Shown: positions 60,729 to 64,000 of the stretch, piece after piece
Numbering within the stretch: the first letter of the stretch is position 1
Layout of the letters: each line of letters opens with the position of its first letter
Assembly: GCF_021295335.1 (NCBI RefSeq)
Contig: NZ_JAIWOT010000001.1
Span: forward strand, 2,774,501 to 2,838,500
Length of the DNA: 64,000 bases
Source of the DNA: Komagataeibacter sp. FNDCF1
Lineage (GTDB): Bacteria; Pseudomonadota; Alphaproteobacteria; Acetobacterales; Acetobacteraceae
Direction: 5' to 3'
Translations under genes and position numbers: made by a program
Notes under the pieces: model-generated
What the model was told of the DNA's origin: nothing
What the model saw: the letters and a program-made list of their open reading frames with translations, nothing else
Databases searched by the model: none

Positions 60729-63587
60729 ATGAGCGTGCGAGAAACAGGTGGAGAAAATCCGTTAAAGGAACTGGCCCGGTATGGTCAGTCCCCCTGGCTG
60801 GACTTCATCCAGCGTTCCTATACCGAAAACGGAAGCCTGAAGAAGCTGGTGGAAGAAGATGGCCTGAAGGGTGTGACCTCCAACCCCGCCATTTTCCAGA
60901 AAGCCATGGGGCAGGGCACGGATTACGACGCCCAGATCCATTCCGTGCTGGAGCATCAGGTGCTGGACGCCGGCGCGCTGTATGAACTGCTGGCCATTGA
61001 TGACATCCGTGCCGCGGCAAAGGTGCTCTACCCCGTCTATGAACAGACGAAGGGCCTGGACGGGTATGTCAGCCTGGAGGTTTCTCCCTATCTGGCGCGC
61101 GACACCAAGGGTACGCTGCACGAGGCGCTGCGCCTGTGGAAGGCGGTAGATGCCCGCAACCTCATGATCAAGATTCCCGGCACGGAAGAAGGCGTGCCAG
61201 CGGTGCGCGCCGCCATTGCTGCGGGGTTGAGTGTCAACGTGACGCTGCTGTTCTCGAACGAGGCCTACAAGAAGGTGCTCGAAGCCTACATCACCGGGCT
61301 GGAGGACCGTCTGGCCCGTGGTGAGAGCGTTAAGGAAATCGCCTCCGTCGCCTCCTTCTTCGTCAGCCGCATCGATGTGAAGATCGATAAGGAAATCGAC
61401 CGCCGCGTGGCCGCGGGTGACAGGGATGCCGATCGCCTCAAGGCGCTGCGCGGCAAGGTCGCGATTGCCAATGCCAAGATGGCCTATGAATACTGGAAGG
61501 AGGTCACCGCCTCCCCGCGCTGGAAGAAGCTGGCCGATGCGGGCGCCCTCCCCCAGCGCCTGCTGTGGGCCAGCACCGGCACCAAGGACAAGACCTTCAG
61601 CGACGTGGTGTACGTGGACGGGCTGATCGGCCCCGAGACGGTCAACACCATCCCGCCCGCGACCTTCGATGCCTTCCGTGACCACGGCAAGGTGGCCGAG
61701 ACCCTGACCCAGGATGTGGCAGGGGCGAAAAAGGTGCTGGAAGAGGCAAAGAGCCTCGGCCTTGACCTTGATGGCGTAACAAAGGTGCTGGTTGATGAAG
61801 GCGTTGCCTCCTTTGCCGATGCGTTTGATGACCTGCTGGGTTCGGTCGCGGCCAAGCAGGCGGCGTTCCTTGGCAAAAAGATGACCTCCACCGCGCTCAA
61901 GCTGCCTGCCGACCTGCACAAGGCGGTCGATGCCGAGCTGGAAGAATGGCGCAGGAAGGGCAATATCCGCCGCCTGTGGCAGAAGGACGCCACGCTGTGG
62001 ACCGGCAAGGACGAGGCCAGCTGGCTGAAATGGCTGGACATTACCGATGACCAGGTCGCCGCCCTGTCCAAGTTCGAGGATTTCCAGGCGGAAGTGAAGG
62101 CGCGCGGCTTCAAGGACGCGCTGCTGCTGGGCATGGGTGGTTCCAGCCTTGGGCCCGAAGTGCTGGCGCAGACATTTGGCAAGCATGAAGGCTTCCCGCA
62201 CCTGTACGTGCTCGACAGCACCGACCCGCAGCAGGTGCGCGATTTCGAGAAGAAGATCGACATCGGCAGGACGCTGTTCATCGTCTCCTCCAAGTCGGGC
62301 GGCACGCTGGAGCCGAACATCCTCAAGGCCTATTTCTTCGATCAGGCGAAAAAGGTGCTGGGGGACAAGGCGGGTTCGCATTTCATCACCGTGACCGATC
62401 CCGGCTCGCACATGGAAGACGTGGCGAAGAAGGACGGGTTCTGGAAGATATTCTACGGTGAAAAGCAGATCGGTGGCCGCTATTCCGTGCTGTCCGATTT
62501 CGGGATGATCCCGGCCGCCGTGGCCGGCCTGCCGCTGAAGCTTTTGCTGGAATCCGCCCAGCGTGGCGAAAAGTCCTGTGCCGCTTCCGTCCCGCCCGCG
62601 CAGAACCCCGGCGCGGTGCTGGGCACGGTGCTGGGTGTGGCCGCGCGCGATTTCGGGCGTGACAAGGTGACCATCATCGCCTCGCCCGGCATTTACGACA
62701 TGGGTGCGTGGCTTGAGCAGCTCATTGCCGAATCAACCGGCAAGGAAGGCCGTGGCCTGATCCCCATCGATGACGAGACCATCGGCAAGAACAGCGTGTA
62801 CGGCAGGGACCGCGTCTTTACCTATCTGCGCCTGGCTGAAGATCCCTGCCCGAAGCAGGACGCGGCGTTTGCCGCACTGGCCGAAGCGGGTGAGCCGGTG
62901 GTCACCATCGAACTGCACGAGCGCCGCCAGGTGCTTGAGGAGTTCTTTCGCTGGGAATTCGCGACGGCGGTCGCGGGTGCGATAATCGGGATCAACCCGT
63001 TCGACCAGCCCGATGTCGAGGCCTCGAAGATCGAGACCAAGAAGATCACCACCGCCTATAACGAGACCGGAAAGCTGCCGCCGTACGAACCCTTTGCCAA
63101 GGACGGTCCGTTCGCCTTCTACGCCGACCCGAAAAACGCGCAGGCGCTGGGTGGGGCCACCACGGCGGAAGCGATCCTCAAGGCGCATTTCGCCCGGGGC
63201 AGGGCAGGCGACTACGTGGCCCTTCTGGCCTATATCGACCGGGATACCTGGACGCGCGAATGGATCCAGAAGGCGCGGCTGGCGCTGCGCGACGGGCTGA
63301 AGCTGGCCACGGCGGCCGAATTCGGCCCGCGTTTCCAGCATTCCACCGGTCAGGCCTACAAGGGCGGGCCGGACACGGGCGTGTTCGTGCAGATCACCTG
63401 CGATGACGAGGTGAACCTGCCGGTGCCGGGTGAGAAATATACCTTCAGCATCGTGAAGGAAGCCCAGGCGCGTGGCGACATGGAAGTTCTGGCCGAACGT
63501 GGCCGCCGCGTGCTGCGGGTGCATATCCATGGTGACCTCAGGGCAGGCCTTGAAAAACTGGGGCAGGATATGGCCCACGCGGTCTGA
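60729..63587 (+). CDS. tal-pgi: bifunctional transaldolase / glucose-6-phosphate isomerase
   Basis: A 952-residue fusion. Residues 1-375 are transaldolase: GVTSNPAIFQKAM, the Schiff-base Lys148 in NLMIKIPGTEEG, VNVTLLFS. Residues about 395-950 are phosphoglucose isomerase: LLLGMGGSSLGPEVLAQTFG, VSSKSGGTLEPN, GRYSVLSDFGM and GINPFDQPDVEASK. It ties the non-oxidative pentose phosphate reactions to glucose-6-phosphate recycling. The fusion is known from acetic acid bacteria such as Gluconobacter. AGGAAG precedes the ATG at 60729. Confidence 0.97.
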   Translation: MSVRETGGENPLKELARYGQSPWLDFIQRSYTENGSLKKLVEEDGLKGVTSNPAIFQKAMGQGTDYDAQIHSVLEHQVLDAGALYELLAIDDIRAAAKVLYPVYEQTKGLDGYVSLEVSPYLARDTKGTLHEALRLWKAVDARNLMIKIPGTEEGVPAVRAAIAAGLSVNVTLLFSNEAYKKVLEAYITGLEDRLARGESVKEIASVASFFVSRIDVKIDKEIDRRVAAGDRDADRLKALRGKVAIANAKMAYEYWKEVTASPRWKKLADAGALPQRLLWASTGTKDKTFSDVVYVDGLIGPETVNTIPPATFDAFRDHGKVAETLTQDVAGAKKVLEEAKSLGLDLDGVTKVLVDEGVASFADAFDDLLGSVAAKQAAFLGKKMTSTALKLPADLHKAVDAELEEWRRKGNIRRLWQKDATLWTGKDEASWLKWLDITDDQVAALSKFEDFQAEVKARGFKDALLLGMGGSSLGPEVLAQTFGKHEGFPHLYVLDSTDPQQVRDFEKKIDIGRTLFIVSSKSGGTLEPNILKAYFFDQAKKVLGDKAGSHFITVTDPGSHMEDVAKKDGFWKIFYGEKQIGGRYSVLSDFGMIPAAVAGLPLKLLLESAQRGEKSCAASVPPAQNPGAVLGTVLGVAARDFGRDKVTIIASPGIYDMGAWLEQLIAESTGKEGRGLIPIDDETIGKNSVYGRDRVFTYLRLAEDPCPKQDAAFAALAEAGEPVVTIELHERRQVLEEFFRWEFATAVAGAIIGINPFDQPDVEASKIETKKITTAYNETGKLPPYEPFAKDGPFAFYADPKNAQALGGATTAEAILKAHFARGRAGDYVALLAYIDRDTWTREWIQKARLALRDGLKLATAAEFGPRFQHSTGQAYKGGPDTGVFVQITCDDEVNLPVPGEKYTFSIVKEAQARGDMEVLAERGRRVLRVHIHGDLRAGLEKLGQDMAHAV

Positions 63588-63602
63588 CCCGCGATTATCG
63601 GG

Positions 63603-63629
63603 ACCCGCCTCTCCACCAGGGGGGCGGGT
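63603..63629 (+). terminator. intrinsic terminator after tal-pgi
   Basis: ACCCGCC at 63603-63609 pairs with GGCGGGT at 63623-63629 over a 13-nt loop, followed by TTCTTGATT. It lies 16 bp past the tal-pgi stop. Confidence 0.7.
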
Positions 63630-63707
63630 TTCTTGATTGTGGTCATTGGGAAAAGGGCGCGCAGGCGATAGGCCTGTAATCCATCCCCTCTTCAGGAGTA
63701 TTCAATC

Positions 63708-64000
63708 ATGCAGATCGGTATTGTTGGCCTTGGCAAGATGGGCGGCAACATTTCAGTCCGCCTGACCCGTCATGGCCATGACGTAGTGGCCTATGACCGT
63801 GACCCCGCCGTTACCGCAAAGGTATGCGGGCAGGCGGATGGTGGCCGGTGCACGCCCGCCACCGGCCTTGCGGACATGGTGGGCAGGCTTTCGGGCCGGA
63901 AGGTCATCTGGCTCATGCTGCCCGCAGGTGAAGTGACGGAACAGGCGGTACAGGAACTCGGTGGCCTCATGGGCAAGGGGGACATCATCATCGATGGTGG
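63708..64000 (+). CDS. gnd: 6-phosphogluconate dehydrogenase, decarboxylating (N-terminal part, cut by window edge)
   Basis: 97 codons are visible. [32 protein letters not shown] is the Rossmann start with GLGKMG as the dinucleotide-binding loop, and [19 protein letters not shown] and IIDGG follow, as in the short GndA/YqeC-type enzymes that often prefer NAD+. It makes ribulose 5-phosphate, which feeds tkt and tal-pgi. AGGAG lies upstream of the ATG at 63708; a terminator separates it from tal-pgi. Confidence 0.93.
   Translation, partial: MQIGIVGLGKMGGNISVRLTRHGHDVVAYDRDPAVTAKVCGQADGGRCTPATGLADMVGRLSGRKVIWLMLPAGEVTEQAVQELGGLMGKGDIIIDG

Overview
The window is GC-rich, densely coded bacterial DNA, most likely from an acetic acid bacterium (Acetobacteraceae, Alphaproteobacteria; Komagataeibacter or a close relative is my best guess, but no single marker proves the genus). 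Pointers are a fused transaldolase/glucose-6-phosphate isomerase following transketolase and followed by a short-type 6-phosphogluconate dehydrogenase, a two-piece tmRNA with tag ANDNSEVLAVAA, class I fumarase, a Tat-dependent OpgG/OpgD protein with OpgH and OpgC, and a polyol permease plus a mannitol-dehydrogenase-family enzyme. I see no insertion sequence, prophage, rRNA or CRISPR array. Most of the window is chromosomal core with short accessory pieces.

Region 1 (1-13.2 kb): the start of an MFS exporter, purD and xseA transcribed divergently, a lipoprotein, a membrane-anchored HTH protein, an OmpH/Skp-like chaperone, a coupled minus-strand series cvpA-purF-SDR-ybaK, a HisE-like protein, metH, and a small CobW-like protein without a GTPase domain.

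Region 2 (13.2-24.3 kb) is the main accessory block, all on the plus strand: a type I secretion ABC transporter with a degenerate C39-like domain, its HlyD-type adaptor, a Sel1-repeat protein, a GT2-GT4 fusion glycosyltransferase, a protein with repeats like the 'hydrophobic W' (ChW) type, and a second GT4. No substrate or TolC partner is in the window. An inverted repeat overlaps the ribosome-binding site of the first gene. I infer a secretion and glycosylation system for a surface protein or glycan.

Region 3 (24.3-40.2 kb): ppa, tRNA-Ile2(CAT), ettA, a GNAT gene, mlaA-mlaC, thyX, the two-piece tmRNA beside sspB (tag and adaptor for trans-translation), fumarase, a VOC protein, a cold-shock-like/TM2 membrane protein, a YbhB protein, the queuosine genes queA-tgt-queG, a ribbon-helix-helix protein and a DnaJ/TerB protein. 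It ends at an intergenic spacer holding a short dispersed repeat and a fragment of an EF-Tu gene.

Region 4 (40.4-54.9 kb): mrp, then envelope genes (opgC, a DegP-type protease, a FUSC protein), a polyol dehydrogenase, GNAT and ModE-type genes, opgG-opgH, a small secreted protein, an AT-rich 750-bp spacer, a polyol permease, and the second copy of the dispersed repeat.

Region 5 (54.9-64 kb): a coiled-coil protein, hisC, an ankyrin protein, an MBL-fold hydrolase, then the pentose-phosphate cluster tkt, tal-pgi, gnd (the last cut by the window edge), which fits the periplasmic-oxidation plus pentose-phosphate lifestyle of acetic acid bacteria.
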